Source: an uncultured Roseateles sp. (GTDB taxonomy: Bacteria > Pseudomonadota > Gammaproteobacteria > Burkholderiales > Burkholderiaceae_C). From it: a DNA stretch of 54,319 bases. A model generated the notes under the pieces. It did no database searches. It was not told where the DNA came from and was given only the letters and a program-made list of their open reading frames with translations. The translations under genes and the position numbers were made by a program. The DNA is taken from NCBI RefSeq assembly GCF_913777145.1, contig NZ_CAJYPS010000001.1:1-54319 (forward strand), in the 5' to 3' direction. Below, in pieces: positions 1 to 11,495 of the stretch. Numbering within the stretch: position 1 is the first letter of the stretch; each line of letters begins with the position of its first letter.

Positions 1-538
1 ACACGGACAGACCGCTGTGCGCCTTGGCGATGTTGTTGATGAGCTCCATCATGTTCACGGTCTTGCCGACGCCGGCGCCACCGAACAGACCCACCTTGCC
101 GCCCTTGGCGAACGGGCAGATCAGGTCAATCACCTTGATGCCGGTTTCCAGCAGGTCCTGCGACGGGCTCAGCTCGTCGTAGGCCGGGGCGGCGCGGTGG
201 ATGGAGGCGGTCAGCTCGGAGGACACCGGGCCGCGTTCGTCGATGGGGTTGCCCAGCACGTCCATGATGCGACCCAGCGTGGCCTTGCCCACCGGCACCT
301 TGATGGTGTCGCCGGTGTTGTAGACCTCGGTGCCGCGGCGCAGGCCGTCGGACGAGCCCAGCGCGATGGTGCGCACGATGCCGTCGCCCAGCTGCTGCTG
401 CACTTCCAGCGTCAGAGCCGAGCCTTCCATCTTCAGCGCGTCGTACACCTTGGGCATCTTGTCGCGGGGGAATTCCACGTCCACGACGGCGCCGATGCAC
501 TGAACGATCTTGCCGACTGCTGCTTGAGTGTTAGCCAT
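1..538 (-). CDS. atpD: ATP synthase F1 subunit beta (N-terminal part, truncated by window edge)
   Basis: This is the catalytic beta subunit of the F1 head, which makes ATP from ADP and phosphate as the gamma shaft rotates. Only the first 179 residues are present; the frame runs off the window start. The start ATG is at 538-536 and the protein opens [20 protein letters not shown], the usual beta-barrel start. The P-loop GGAGVGKT is encoded near the left edge (about 85-62). It lies 44 bases downstream of atpG in the same direction, as expected for the conserved atpG-atpD-atpC order; atpC should lie just outside the window. Identity is essentially certain. Confidence 0.97.
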   Translation of the reverse strand, partial: MANTQAAVGKIVQCIGAVVDVEFPRDKMPKVYDALKMEGSALTLEVQQQLGDGIVRTIALGSSDGLRRGTEVYNTGDTIKVPVGKATLGRIMDVLGNPIDERGPVSSELTASIHRAAPAYDELSPSQDLLETGIKVIDLICPFAKGGKVGLFGGAGVGKTVNMMELINNIAKAHSGLSV

Positions 539-582
539 TTCTTCGTTCCTTCAATTCCGTATTGCTTGCCTGCTGAACCCGT

Positions 583-1455
583 TCAACCCACAGCGGCGGC
601 GCCGCTGACGATTTCCGAGAGTTCCTTCGTGATCGCAGCCTGGCGGGTCTTGTTGTAGACCAGCTTCAGCTCGCCGATCAGCGTGCCGGCGTTGTCGGTC
701 GCGGCCTTCATGGCCACCATGCGGGCGGACTGCTCGCTGGCCATGTTCTCGGCAACGGCCTGGTAGACCAGGGCCTCGGTGTAGCGCACCAGCAGCTCGT
801 CGATGACGGTGGCGGCGTCCGGCTCGTAGATGTAGTCCCACGAGTGGGCCGGCTTCTCCGTCGCCAGGTCGGCGGCCTTCAGCGGCAGCAGCTGATGGAC
901 CACGACCTCCTGCTTCATCGTGTTGATGAACTTGGTGTAGCAGAGGTACACGGACGAGAGCTTGCCCGCCGCGTAGGCGTCGAGCAGCACCTTGACCGGG
1001 CCGATCAGGCTTTCGATGTGGGGCTGGTCGCCCAGTTGCGTGGCCTGGGCCACGACCTTGGCGCCGATGCGGTTCATGAAGCCCAGGCCCTTGCCACCGA
1101 TGGCGACGACTTCCGCCGTCTGGCCTTCGGCCTCGAGTTCCTTGAGCTTGTTGGTCGCCGCGCGCAGCAGGTTGGTGTTCAGACCACCGCACAGACCTTT
1201 GTCGGTCGTCACCACCACCATGCCGGCCGTCTTCACGCCCTCGTTCTTCACGAGGAAGGGATGACGGTACTCGGGGTTGGCCTTCGCGAGCTCAGCCGCG
1301 ATGTTGCCCACCTTCTCGGCATACGGACGGGCCGCACGCATCCGGTCCTGCGCCTTGCGCATCTTGGATGCGGCGACCATTTCCATCGCCTTGGTGATCT
1401 TCTTGGTGTTCTCGACCGATTTGATCTTGCCGCGGATTTCCTTGCTTGATGCCAT
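583..1455 (-). CDS. atpG: ATP synthase F1 subunit gamma
   Basis: This is the central shaft of F1 that couples ring rotation to catalysis. The 290-residue product is normal length for the family. It starts [20 protein letters not shown], the conserved N-terminal helix, has the [10 protein letters not shown] segment of the Rossmann-like domain in the first half, and ends with the conserved C-terminal helix containing [19 protein letters not shown]. It sits between atpA and atpD in the same direction, 51 bases after atpA, so it is part of the atp operon. Confidence 0.97.
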   Translation of the reverse strand: MASSKEIRGKIKSVENTKKITKAMEMVAASKMRKAQDRMRAARPYAEKVGNIAAELAKANPEYRHPFLVKNEGVKTAGMVVVTTDKGLCGGLNTNLLRAATNKLKELEAEGQTAEVVAIGGKGLGFMNRIGAKVVAQATQLGDQPHIESLIGPVKVLLDAYAAGKLSSVYLCYTKFINTMKQEVVVHQLLPLKAADLATEKPAHSWDYIYEPDAATVIDELLVRYTEALVYQAVAENMASEQSARMVAMKAATDNAGTLIGELKLVYNKTRQAAITKELSEIVSGAAAVG

Positions 1456-1506
1456 GGAGGCTCCTCGTCAGATGGAGGCCGGGTCACCCCGGCCTCGCAA
1501 GGTTCC

Positions 1507-3066
1507 TTAGGCGAACGACTTCTTGAAGGAAGTGATCGCGGCGTTCAGCTCGGCTTCGGTCTCGGGGTCCTTGTTCAGGGCCTTGCCGGACTCCAGCTTC
1601 GCCAGCAGGGCGGCGTGGCTGGTCTTCAGGAACTGATGCAGACCGTGCTCGAAGGCCAGGACCTTCTTGACCTCGATGTCGTCCAGGAAGCCCTTGTTCG
1701 CGGCGTGGATGGACGCGGCCATCAGCGAGATGGACAGCGGCGAGTACTGAGCCTGCTTCAGCAGCTCGGTCACGCGGGCACCACGGTCCAGCTGCTTGCG
1801 GGTGGCGGCATCCAGGTCGGACGCGAACTGCGCGAACGCAGCCAGCTCACGGTACTGCGCCAGGTCGGTACGGATACCGCCGGACAGGCCCTTGATCAGA
1901 CCGGTCTGGGCGGCACCGCCCACGCGCGACACCGAGATACCGGCATTGATGGCGGGACGCACACCTGCGTTGAACAGGTTGGTTTCCAGGAAGATCTGGC
2001 CGTCGGTGATCGAGATCACGTTGGTCGGCACGAAGGCGGACACGTCACCGGCCTGCGTCTCGATGATGGGCAGCGCGGTCAGCGAACCGGTCTTGCCCTT
2101 CACTTCACCCTTGGTGAAAGCTTCGACGTAGTCGGCGTTCACGCGAGCGGCACGCTCCAGCAGACGGCTGTGGAGATAGAACACGTCGCCGGGGAAGGCT
2201 TCGCGGCCCGGCGGGCGGCGCAGCAGCAGCGAGACCTGACGGTAGGCCACGGCCTGCTTGGACAGGTCGTCATAGACGATCAGCGCGTCCTGGCCGCGGT
2301 CGCGGAAGTACTCGCCCATCGTGCAGCCGGAGTAGGCCGACACGTACTGCATCGCAGCGGACTCAGAGGCGCTGGCGGCCACGACGATGGTGTATTCCAT
2401 CGCGCCGGCGGCTTCCAGAGCGCGCACCACGTTCTTGATCGACGAAGCCTTCTGGCCGATCGCGACGTAGACGCAGGTCATGTTCTGACCCTTCTGGTTG
2501 ATGATCGCGTCGATGGCCACGGCGGTCTTGCCGGTCTGACGGTCACCAATGATCAGCTCGCGCTGGCCACGGCCGATAGGCACCATGGTGTCGATCGCCT
2601 TCAGGCCGGTCTGGACCGGCTGGTCCACCGACTTACGCGCGATCACGCCCGGCGCGACCTTTTCGATCACGTCGGTCATCTTGGCGTTGATCGGGCCCTT
2701 GCCGTCGATGGGCTGGCCCAGCGCGTTCACGACGCGACCGATCAGCTCGGGGCCGACCGGCACTTCCAGGATGCGGCCGGTGCACTTGACGGTGTCACCT
2801 TCCGAGATGTGCTCGTAGGCACCCAGCACCACGGCGCCGACGGAGTCGCGCTCGAGGTTCAGGGCCAGACCGAAGGTCTGCGTGCCGTCGGCCGCGGCCG
2901 GGAATTCGAGCATTTCGCCCTGCATCACGTCGGACAGGCCGTGGATGCGGACGATGCCGTCGGACACGGAAACGACCGTGCCCTGGTTACGGACATCCGA
3001 GCTGACGCCAAGACCCTCAATGCGGCTCTTGATCAGTTCGGAGATTTCAGCGGGATTCAGTTGCAT
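1507..3066 (-). CDS. atpA: ATP synthase F1 subunit alpha
   Basis: This is the non-catalytic nucleotide-binding subunit of the F1 hexamer. The 519-residue product is full length. It starts [20 protein letters not shown] and carries the alpha-type P-loop GDRQTGKT at residues 174-181. The conserved VYVAIGQK segment follows. It lies 98 bases after atpH and 51 bases before atpG in the atp operon. No damage or unusual feature was seen. Confidence 0.98.
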   Translation of the reverse strand: MQLNPAEISELIKSRIEGLGVSSDVRNQGTVVSVSDGIVRIHGLSDVMQGEMLEFPAAADGTQTFGLALNLERDSVGAVVLGAYEHISEGDTVKCTGRILEVPVGPELIGRVVNALGQPIDGKGPINAKMTDVIEKVAPGVIARKSVDQPVQTGLKAIDTMVPIGRGQRELIIGDRQTGKTAVAIDAIINQKGQNMTCVYVAIGQKASSIKNVVRALEAAGAMEYTIVVAASASESAAMQYVSAYSGCTMGEYFRDRGQDALIVYDDLSKQAVAYRQVSLLLRRPPGREAFPGDVFYLHSRLLERAARVNADYVEAFTKGEVKGKTGSLTALPIIETQAGDVSAFVPTNVISITDGQIFLETNLFNAGVRPAINAGISVSRVGGAAQTGLIKGLSGGIRTDLAQYRELAAFAQFASDLDAATRKQLDRGARVTELLKQAQYSPLSISLMAASIHAANKGFLDDIEVKKVLAFEHGLHQFLKTSHAALLAKLESGKALNKDPETEAELNAAITSFKKSFA

Positions 3067-3164
3067 GCTAGGTCTCCCAGGTTGCGAACCTTCGCCTTGT
3101 CTGCGGGATCAAGAGCGGGGTCAGACGCAGGGGTATCGATGAATGTCTTGCGATGCGCGGGGGC

Positions 3165-3698
3165 TCAGGCCGTCAGGGCCACCTTCATGCGCTCGAGGCG
3201 GGCCTTGACCGAGGTGTCCAGCACCTCGTCGCCGACGACGACGCGAACGCCGCCGATCAGGCTGGGCTCGATCTGCACATGGGCGTCCAGCTTGCGGCCG
3301 AAACGCTTTTCCAGCACCGCCTTGAGGTCGGCCAGCTGCTCGGCGCTGATGTCGTAGGCGCTGTAGATCTGCGCATCCGACACGCCAGAGGCGGCATTGG
3401 CCAGCTCGTGGTACTGGGCGGCGACGGCCGGCAGCGCGGCGAGGCGGCCGTTCTCGATCACGGTGCGCAGAAAGTTCTGCACGCCCGCGGCCAGCTCCAG
3501 CTTGGCCGCCGCGGTCATGACCGCGTAGACCTGCTCAGGCTGGACCTTGGGGTGATCGGCGAACTGCCGCAGCTCGGCGTCCTGCGCCACCTGGGCCAGC
3601 GCGTCGAGCTGCTGGCCCCAGGCCGCGAGGTCCTGCGACTTGGCAACCTGGAACAGGGCTTCGGCGTAGGGCCGGGCAATGGTGGCGATTTCGGCCAT
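3165..3698 (-). CDS. atpH: ATP synthase F1 subunit delta
   Basis: Delta joins the top of F1 to the peripheral stalk (b subunits) and keeps the stator fixed. The product has 177 residues, typical length, starts [19 protein letters not shown], and ends with the conserved [23 protein letters not shown] segment. The start codon directly abuts the stop of atpF with no spacing, so its ribosome-binding site lies inside atpF and translation is probably coupled. Confidence 0.95.
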   Translation of the reverse strand: MAEIATIARPYAEALFQVAKSQDLAAWGQQLDALAQVAQDAELRQFADHPKVQPEQVYAVMTAAAKLELAAGVQNFLRTVIENGRLAALPAVAAQYHELANAASGVSDAQIYSAYDISAEQLADLKAVLEKRFGRKLDAHVQIEPSLIGGVRVVVGDEVLDTSVKARLERMKVALTA

Positions 3699-4169
3699 TT
3701 ACAGCTCCGTCTTCAGGCGGGAGAGCAGCTCGGCGTGAACGCCGGCATTGACCTCGCGCTGCAGGATCTGCTCGGCGCCCTTCACGGCCAGCGCGGCGAC
3801 CTGCTCGCGCAGGGTCTCGCGGGCACGCGTGACCTGCTGTTCGGCATCGGCCTTGGCGGCGGCGACGATCTTGGCGCCCTCGTCTTCGGCGCGCTTCTTG
3901 GCTTCCTCGACGATGGCCGCGGCACGCTTCTCCGCGTCGGACAGCAGCTTGGCGGTCTCGGTACGGGTCAGCGCGAGCTGCTCGTCGATCTTCTTGTTGG
4001 CGCTGGCCAGATCGGCCTTGGCCTTGTCCGCAGCGGACAGGCCGTCGCGGATCTTGGCAGCGCGCTCGTCCAGCGCCTTCACGATAGGCGGCCAGACAAA
4101 CTTCATCGTGAACCAGACCAGGATCAGGAACACGATCATCTGCACCAGCAGTGACGCGTTAATGCTCAC
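3699..4169 (-). CDS. atpF: ATP synthase Fo subunit b
   Basis: Subunit b forms the peripheral stalk of the ATP synthase. The 156-residue protein has one N-terminal membrane helix (about residues 5-25, [12 protein letters not shown] followed by the conserved TMKFVWPPI) and then a long charged, alanine-rich amphipathic helix that dimerises. The length equals that of the Escherichia coli subunit. It lies 77 bases after atpE and directly abuts atpH. Confidence 0.96.
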   Translation of the reverse strand: MSINASLLVQMIVFLILVWFTMKFVWPPIVKALDERAAKIRDGLSAADKAKADLASANKKIDEQLALTRTETAKLLSDAEKRAAAIVEEAKKRAEDEGAKIVAAAKADAEQQVTRARETLREQVAALAVKGAEQILQREVNAGVHAELLSRLKTEL

Positions 4170-4246
4170 GTTGTAGCCTCACAGGGTTCGAGTGGATAAG
4201 CCGCCAGGGCGCCAAAGCAGCGCCGCGGCGGCACGACCTGTGCGAA

Positions 4247-4519
<273 letters not shown>

Positions 4520-4578
4520 TTAGAGGGATTTAAAGAAGGGGTTGAAAAAAGAACTGCTTGGGTTGAGTGCGCCGTTGA

Positions 4579-5947
<1,369 letters not shown>

Positions 5948-6040
5948 GTCGCCTGATCCTGGGTGGCCGCGCAGCCACCCCCCCACTAGCGGGCGCCGCT
6001 TGCACCGAGATGGCGCAGCACGCCATCCACAAAGCCACTC

Positions 6041-6069
6041 ATTATATGTGACGAGTTACACCGGGGAAA
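6041..6069 (-). promoter_or_regulatory. Candidate promoter of the atp operon
   Basis: Reading the minus strand, a perfect TATAAT hexamer lies at 6046-6041 with a weak TTTCCC at 6069-6064, 17 bases apart. It is the only consensus-quality -10 seen in this GC-rich neighbourhood and lies between the stop of the SMP-30 gene (6095) and the atpI start (5947). This would give an untranslated leader of about 85-90 bases. It is a sequence-based prediction only. Confidence 0.6.
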
Positions 6070-6094
6070 AGGCTGATGCACACCCAGCAACGAT

Positions 6095-6985
6095 TCAGGC
6101 CTGCGTCAGCGTGCTAGGCAAGCCCGGCACGTCCACGCGCAGCTGCAGCACCGCGCCGGCCAGCGGCTGGCGGGCGAGTTCGTCGGCCGGCCGCTTCTCG
6201 CGGGCGGTGGTGATGTAGAGCGTGCGCAGATCCTGCGCACCAAAGCACACCATGGTGGGGCACTGCACCGGCAGCTCGACACGCTGCAACACCTGGCCCT
6301 CGCGAGACAGCCGCAGCACGCAGGCCCCCTCGAACATCGCGACCCAGTAGGCGCCCTCGGCATCCATGGCCGCGCCATCGGGCCGCCCACCATAAGGCTG
6401 GTCGGGCTCACGCGCAGCGAACTGCGCGAACACGCGCGGCGCGGACGCCAGCCGCCCCGCCGCGGAGTCGTATTCCGCCACGTAGATGCGATGCTGCTTC
6501 GTGTCCGACCAATGGATGAGCCGGCCGTCCGGGCTCCAGGCCAGGCCGTTGACCGTGGTCAGGCCTGACTGCTGCACCTCGAAGCCGCCCGCCACGCGCC
6601 GATACAACGCCGCCTCGGGCTCGCGCGCATCCGAGATGCTGCCGACCCAGAAGCGACCATCGGGCCCTACCTTGCCGTCGTTGAAGCGCAGCCGTGCGGC
6701 GTCATAGGGCGGCGGGGCCAGGCGGGTCTGCGCACCGCTGCGGGTGTCCAGGCGCCACAGGCCATCGCGGCGCGCGACCAGCAGGCCGCCACCGTCCAGC
6801 GCCGCGATGCAACCGGGCTCAGCCTCCTGCGGCCAGACTTCGGGCGACTCGGCGCCATCGCGCCAGCGCAAGACCTGACGCCCCGGGATGTCCACCGCGT
6901 AGAGTTGTTGTTCCGTCGGATGCCACAGCGGCGACTCGCCGAGTCCGCAGCGGTGCCCGCCCAGGGGCTGAATGTCTGCATGCAT
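6095..6985 (-). CDS. SMP-30/gluconolactonase/LRE family protein
   Basis: This is a six-bladed beta-propeller of the SMP-30/gluconolaconase family (296 residues, usual length). Members are calcium- or zinc-dependent lactonases acting on sugar lactones; the substrate here cannot be told. Family signatures include GLGESPLWHP near the N-terminus (metal-ligand Glu17), RFNDGKVGPDGRFWVG, TVNGLAWSPDGR and the PDGAAMDAEGAYWVA segment with the metal-binding aspartate. It is the last gene of the minus-strand train from the Liv transporter, 17 bases after an acetyltransferase gene, and ends just upstream of the atp promoter. Confidence 0.85.
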   Translation of the reverse strand: MHADIQPLGGHRCGLGESPLWHPTEQQLYAVDIPGRQVLRWRDGAESPEVWPQEAEPGCIAALDGGGLLVARRDGLWRLDTRSGAQTRLAPPPYDAARLRFNDGKVGPDGRFWVGSISDAREPEAALYRRVAGGFEVQQSGLTTVNGLAWSPDGRLIHWSDTKQHRIYVAEYDSAAGRLASAPRVFAQFAAREPDQPYGGRPDGAAMDAEGAYWVAMFEGACVLRLSREGQVLQRVELPVQCPTMVCFGAQDLRTLYITTAREKRPADELARQPLAGAVLQLRVDVPGLPSTLTQA

Positions 6986-7002
6986 GCCGACACTCTAGGC
7001 GG

Positions 7003-7518
7003 TTATCCGAAGTAACTCGGCCGGAAACCGCCCAGGTCGGCCTTCAGATAGTGCGCCCCGGGAATGGGGTTGAAGTAGAACGGCGGCACCTCCACGAAGC
7101 CCAGGCTTTCGTAGAGGCCGCGCGCCGCCTCCATGTCGTCCAGCGTGTCCAGCAGCATCGCGGAGTAGCCGGCCTCGGTCGCGCGGTCCATCAGGGCCTG
7201 GGCGATCAAGCGACCCAGTCCGAAGCGCCGGAACGCCGGCCGCACGAACAGCCGCTTCATCTCGCAGGCGTTGGCGTAGTCCACGTCGGGCAGCGGCCGG
7301 AACGCGCCGCTGCCGGCCACGGCGCCGTCCACCAGTGCCAGCAGCATCAGGCCGCCGGGCGCCTGGTAGGGGCCGGGCAGTTCGGCCAGCTCGGCCTCGA
7401 AGCCCTGGAAACCCAGGTCCACCGCCAGGCTGTCGGCATATTCGCGCAGTATCAGACGCGTCTCGCGCCAATCGTCTGCAGAGCTCGGGGAGATCAGCTG
7501 GATGTCGGGGCCAAGCAT
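7003..7518 (-). CDS. GNAT family N-acetyltransferase
   Basis: This is a GNAT-fold acetyltransferase of about 171 residues. The acetyl-CoA binding loop is visible as EMKRLFVRPAFRRFGLGRLI (RxxGxG-type), followed by the C-terminal GLYESLGF motif. The acceptor is unknown. The start is uncertain: ATG at 7518 fits the domain edge but lacks a good ribosome-binding site, while a TTG at 7563 would overlap the upstream PhzF gene's stop (TTGA) and add 15 residues. It sits between the PhzF and SMP-30 genes in one transcriptional direction. Confidence 0.8.
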   Translation of the reverse strand: MLGPDIQLISPSSADDWRETRLILREYADSLAVDLGFQGFEAELAELPGPYQAPGGLMLLALVDGAVAGSGAFRPLPDVDYANACEMKRLFVRPAFRRFGLGRLIAQALMDRATEAGYSAMLLDTLDDMEAARGLYESLGFVEVPPFYFNPIPGAHYLKADLGGFRPSYFG

Positions 7519-7559
7519 GGAGTCAGTGTAGCGAGGGCGCCAGCCGCCCTCGCCTTGCC

Positions 7560-8399
7560 TCAAAGGCGGACCTGGCCATGGATCAATGGGACGACATCAC
7601 CGCCTATCCAGGTCGCCTCGGCCTCGCGGCGCACGTGGATCAGCCCGGCCCGGCCCAACGCCGTACCCTGGGCCGCGACGTAGTGATCCGGCGCAAGACC
7701 TGCCCCCTGCAGCCACAGCGCCAGACCAGCATTCAGGCTGCCGGTGACCGGGTCCTCGGGGATGCCCAGGTCCGGCACAAAGGCCCGCACCTCGAACTGC
7801 GCCGGCGCACCGGCCACATGGGCGCCGACGACACCCAACTTGAGCCCCTTCATCGCCGCGAAGTCGGGTTGCAGCGCCAGCACACGCTCGGCGCTGGCCA
7901 GACGGGCCGCCATCCAGGCCGGGCCGTTGTCCACCCACACGGTGTCCAGCAACTCGGCCTCGGCGACACGCAGCGAGGCTGCGATCTGCGCGCGCGTCGC
8001 GGCATCGACCGGGCCGCTGCGCTGGAGCGGTGGCGCCGCGAAGGCCAGGCGCGCGCCGTCGCGCTTCACGCGCACCAGGCCGATCGCGCATTGCTGGACC
8101 ACCTCGCCCGGCTTCTTCACATCGCCACCACTGGCCAGAAAGGCGTGGGCGCTGCCCAGCGTCGGGTGGCCGGCGAACGGCAACTCGCCGTTGGGCGTGA
8201 AGATGCGCACGCGGTAGTCGGCCGCCGCCTCGGTGGGTGGCAGCAGAAAGGTGGTCTCGCTGAGATTGGTCCAGCGCGCAAACGCCGCCATGTCGGCCTC
8301 CGACAGGCCGGCGCCGTCGATGACGACGGCGAGCGGATTGCCCTTCAGCGGCGTGGCGGTGAAGACATCGACTTGGACGAAGCGGCGCAGTTCAGGCAT
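7560..8399 (-). CDS. PhzF family isomerase/epimerase-like protein
   Basis: This 279-residue protein belongs to the PhzF phenazine biosynthesis-like family, a double hot-dog relative of diaminopimelate epimerase. Visible motifs are VDVFTATPLKGNPLAVV at the N-terminus, NLSETTFLLPP with the catalytic glutamate (Glu48), the TPNGELPFAGHPTLGSAHA loop, and the second-half EDPVTGSLNAGLALWL. No phenazine genes are nearby, so it is probably one of the many PhzF proteins of unknown substrate. Its start overlaps the upstream GNAT gene by 8 bases. Confidence 0.9.
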   Translation of the reverse strand: MPELRRFVQVDVFTATPLKGNPLAVVIDGAGLSEADMAAFARWTNLSETTFLLPPTEAAADYRVRIFTPNGELPFAGHPTLGSAHAFLASGGDVKKPGEVVQQCAIGLVRVKRDGARLAFAAPPLQRSGPVDAATRAQIAASLRVAEAELLDTVWVDNGPAWMAARLASAERVLALQPDFAAMKGLKLGVVGAHVAGAPAQFEVRAFVPDLGIPEDPVTGSLNAGLALWLQGAGLAPDHYVAAQGTALGRAGLIHVRREAEATWIGGDVVPLIHGQVRL

Positions 8400-8859
8400 G
8401 GTCGGGCGGCGAGGGAGTCAGGTAGAGCCCCGGCCGCACGACCTCCATGCCGCGCTGTGGCATCGCCAACGGCTGGAAGCCGTGGCGGGCATAGAGCGTA
8501 TGGGCATCGCGGGTGAACAGCATGAAACGGCGCAGGCCTTGCAGGTCGGGGTGGGCCAGCAGCGATTGAATCATCCAATCCGCCAGACCCTGCCCTCTGT
8601 GGGCTTGCAGCACATAGACGTCGCACAGATAGGCGAAGGTCGCACGGTCCGTCACCACACGGGCAAAGCCCACCTGACCCTCACCCTCGGCCAGCAACGC
8701 AATGCACAGCGAGCCGGCGATGGCCCGCTGCACCGTGGCGAGCGGGATGCCCTCGCACCAGTAGGCCTGGGTGAGGAAGGCATGGGTGGCGGCGACGTCG
8801 ATGTCGCCCGCCGCCAGGCTGAGACGGTAGCCGCGCCGCTCGGGCGCCGGCCCGCTCAA
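8392..8859 (-). CDS. GNAT family N-acetyltransferase
   Basis: This 155-residue GNAT protein resembles the group with the YWCEGIPLATVQRAI and FAYLCDVYVLQAHRGQGL motifs; the latter is the acetyl-CoA pyrophosphate-binding loop. The C-terminus shows LYARHGFQPLAMPQRGMEV. The substrate is unknown. Its ATG overlaps the livF stop in an ATGA arrangement and its own end overlaps the PhzF start by 8 bases, so translation of these three genes is probably coupled. Confidence 0.87.
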   Translation of the reverse strand: MSGPAPERRGYRLSLAAGDIDVAATHAFLTQAYWCEGIPLATVQRAIAGSLCIALLAEGEGQVGFARVVTDRATFAYLCDVYVLQAHRGQGLADWMIQSLLAHPDLQGLRRFMLFTRDAHTLYARHGFQPLAMPQRGMEVVRPGLYLTPSPPDHA

Positions 8860-9578
8860 TGCCCGCCGCCCAGGTAGGCGGCCTGCACCGCCGGGTCGTC
8901 GCGCAGCTTGGTCGCAGGGCCGTGCACCGCGATACGGCCGTTCTCCAGCACATAGCCGTAGTCCGCGACCTTGAGCGCCGCAGCGGCGAACTGCTCGACC
9001 AGCAGCATGGTCACGCCGCGGGCCTTGAGGCTCTCGATGATGCGGAACACCTCGTCCACCAGGATGGGCGCCAGGCCCATGGAGGGCTCGTCCAGCAGCA
9101 CGACCTCGGGGTTGAGCATCACCGCGCGAGCCATGGCCAGCATCTGCTGTTCGCCGCCCGACAGCGTGCCGGCCAGCTGCATGCGGCGCTCCTTGAGGCG
9201 AGGGAACAGCTCCAGCGCGCGCTCCAGGTCGCCCGCGATGTCGCCCTTGGGGCGCTCGCCGGTGTAGCGCGGGAAGGCCCCCAGGCGCAGGTTGTCGGTC
9301 ACCGTCATGGTCGCGAACACGCGCCGGCCCTCCGGCGAATGCGCCAGGCCGCGGCGGGCGATGTGATAGCTCTCCAGGCCGTCGATGCGGCGCTCGTTCA
9401 GCGTGATCTCGCCGCCGGTGGGCTTGATCATGCCGCTGACCGCGCGCATGGTGGTGGTCTTGCCGGCGCCGTTGGAGCCGATCAGGGTCACGACCTGACC
9501 CTTGGGCACCGACAGCGAGATGCCGTGCAGCACCTGCACCTTGCCGTAGCCGGCGCTGAGGTTCTTGATGGTCAGCAT
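8856..9578 (-). CDS. livF: Branched-chain amino acid ABC transporter ATPase (LivF type)
   Basis: This is the second ATPase of a HAAT-family importer for branched-chain or related amino acids. I chose ATG at 9578 (MLTIKNLSAGYGKVQVLHGI) over a longer frame to 9692, which lacks domain support. The 240-residue product carries Walker A GSNGAGKT (residues 34-41), the LSGGEQQMLAMARA signature and Walker B VVLLDEPSMGLAP. It starts 2 bases past the livMG stop and overlaps the downstream acetyltransferase gene by 4 bases. Confidence 0.95.
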   Translation of the reverse strand: MLTIKNLSAGYGKVQVLHGISLSVPKGQVVTLIGSNGAGKTTTMRAVSGMIKPTGGEITLNERRIDGLESYHIARRGLAHSPEGRRVFATMTVTDNLRLGAFPRYTGERPKGDIAGDLERALELFPRLKERRMQLAGTLSGGEQQMLAMARAVMLNPEVVLLDEPSMGLAPILVDEVFRIIESLKARGVTMLLVEQFAAAALKVADYGYVLENGRIAVHGPATKLRDDPAVQAAYLGGGH

Positions 9579-9580
9579 GT

Positions 9581-11491
9581 TCAGGCCCCTCCGCCCAGAT
9601 AGGCCTCGATGACCTTCTCGTTGGCCTGCACCTCGGCGGGCAGGCCTTCCGCGATCTTCTGGCCGAAGTCCAGCACCGACACGCGGTCGCAAAGCGTCAT
9701 GACCACGTCCATGTGGTGCTCGATCAGGATGACGGTGACGCCGGCGTCGCGGATCTTGCGGATGATCTCCAGCAGTTCCTTGATGTCGGGCGCGGTCAGG
9801 CCGGCCGCGGGCTCGTCCAGCAGCAGCAGCTGCGGGTCCAGCGCCAGCGCACGGGCAATCTCCAGCAGGCGCTGCTTGCCGTAGGGCAGGTTGCGGGCCT
9901 CCTCGCTGGCCAGCTCGCCCAGGCCGACAAAGTCCAGCAGCGCATGGGCGCGGGCACGCTGCTCGCGGTCCTCGCGCAGGTAGCGCGGCAGGTGCAGCGT
10001 GATCTCCAGCAGATTACTGCGGAAGCTGTGGTGCAGGCCCACCAGCACGTTCTCCAGCGCGGTCATCTCGCCGAACAGCTGCACGTTCTGGAAGGTGCGG
10101 GCGATGCCGGACAGCGCGATGTCGGACGAGGTGCGGCCGTTCACCGTGCGACCGGCGAACACCACAGTGCCGGCCGTGGGCTGGTAGATGCCGGTCAGCA
10201 CATTCATCATCGTGCTCTTGCCCGAGCCGTTGGGGCCGATCAGGCCGTGGATGCTGCCGCGCTGCACGACCAGGTCCACGTTGTTCAGCGCCTTGAGGCC
10301 GCCGAACTGCATCAGCACGCTGCTGGCCTTGAGCAGTTCGCCCTCGCCCTGAGCGCCGGCGCGGGTCAGCGCCTGGGCGCCGCTGGCGCTGCCGTCACGC
10401 TGGTGGCGCACCCGCAGGTTGAGCGCGTTGCGCACGAAGCCCACGATGCCGTCCTGCAGGTAGTACACGACGAACAGCGTGATCAGGCCGAAGATGGACA
10501 GCCGCCAGTCGGTCATGGAGTCCAGCGAGTACGAGATCACCGCCAGCAGCACCGTGCCCACCACCGGAATGGCGGCCAGCTGCGGCTGCAGCTTGCCGCG
10601 CTTGAGCCCCACCGCGACCGAGATCGCGACGATGACCGCCAGCAGCACCGCGCCGATGCGGAACATCTCCAGGTCGTCCAGCAGCTTGGGCAGCATCACG
10701 ATGATGGCCGCGCCCAGCAGCGCGCCGGTGCGGGTCTTGCGGCCGCCCATGATGATGGCCAGCAGGAACAGCACGGTCAGCTCGAAGTTGTAGGTGTTGG
10801 GGCTGATGTACTGCTCGGAGTACGCGTAGAGCGAGCCCGCCAGACCGGCTAGTGCGGCCGAGATCACGAAGGCATAGACCTTGTAGCGATAGACCGACAC
10901 GCCCATGCAGTCCGACGCGACCGGGCTGCCGCGCAGCGCCTCGAAGGCCCGGCCCAGCTGCGAGCGCAGCACGCGGTGCACGAAGATCAGCGACGCGATC
11001 AGCACCGCCAGCACCAGCCAGTAGTACTCGGTCTCGTCCAGCTCGCGGCCGAACACAGTGGGCTTGGTGAGCGTGATGCCCATGGGGCCTTCGGTCAGGA
11101 AGCTCATCTCGTTGATGAGGATCTGCACGATGGTGCCGAAGGCCAGCGTGACCATCGCGAGGTAGGGGCCGGTCACGCGCAGCGCAGGCAGCGCCAGCAA
11201 CAGACCGAACACCGCGCTGACCGCGATGGCCGCCGGCAGCGTGATCCACAGCGGCGCGCTGAGCTTGAGCACCAGCGTGCCGGCCGTGTAGGCGCCGATG
11301 CCGAACAGGCCCGCGTGGCCCAGCGACACCTGGCCGGTGTAGCCCACGACGATGTCCAGGCCGAACAGCACGATCGCGTAGATCATGATGGTCTCGACCA
11401 GGTGGATGTAGTACGGGTTGCCGGACGCGACCGGGAACGCGGCCAGCGCTCCCACGGCCAGCACGCCGAGTGCGAGATGAGAAAGCTTCAC
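9581..11491 (-). CDS. Fused branched-chain amino acid ABC permease-ATPase (LivM-LivG)
   Basis: One 636-residue polypeptide joins the LivM permease and the LivG ATPase, normally separate proteins. Residues 1 to about 355 are the membrane part with the LivM motifs VVGYTGQVSLGHAGLFGIGAY and EALRGSPVASDCMG. A short charged linker follows (about 356-385). The remainder is LivG, with Walker A GPNGSGKS, the LivG-type signature NLPYGKQRLLEIARALA and Walker B LLLLDEPAAGL. The reading frame is continuous with no frameshift sign. It is flanked by livH (4 bases) and livF (2 bases). Confidence 0.94.
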   Translation of the reverse strand: MKLSHLALGVLAVGALAAFPVASGNPYYIHLVETIMIYAIVLFGLDIVVGYTGQVSLGHAGLFGIGAYTAGTLVLKLSAPLWITLPAAIAVSAVFGLLLALPALRVTGPYLAMVTLAFGTIVQILINEMSFLTEGPMGITLTKPTVFGRELDETEYYWLVLAVLIASLIFVHRVLRSQLGRAFEALRGSPVASDCMGVSVYRYKVYAFVISAALAGLAGSLYAYSEQYISPNTYNFELTVLFLLAIIMGGRKTRTGALLGAAIIVMLPKLLDDLEMFRIGAVLLAVIVAISVAVGLKRGKLQPQLAAIPVVGTVLLAVISYSLDSMTDWRLSIFGLITLFVVYYLQDGIVGFVRNALNLRVRHQRDGSASGAQALTRAGAQGEGELLKASSVLMQFGGLKALNNVDLVVQRGSIHGLIGPNGSGKSTMMNVLTGIYQPTAGTVVFAGRTVNGRTSSDIALSGIARTFQNVQLFGEMTALENVLVGLHHSFRSNLLEITLHLPRYLREDREQRARAHALLDFVGLGELASEEARNLPYGKQRLLEIARALALDPQLLLLDEPAAGLTAPDIKELLEIIRKIRDAGVTVILIEHHMDVVMTLCDRVSVLDFGQKIAEGLPAEVQANEKVIEAYLGGGA

Positions 11492-11495
11492 GGGA

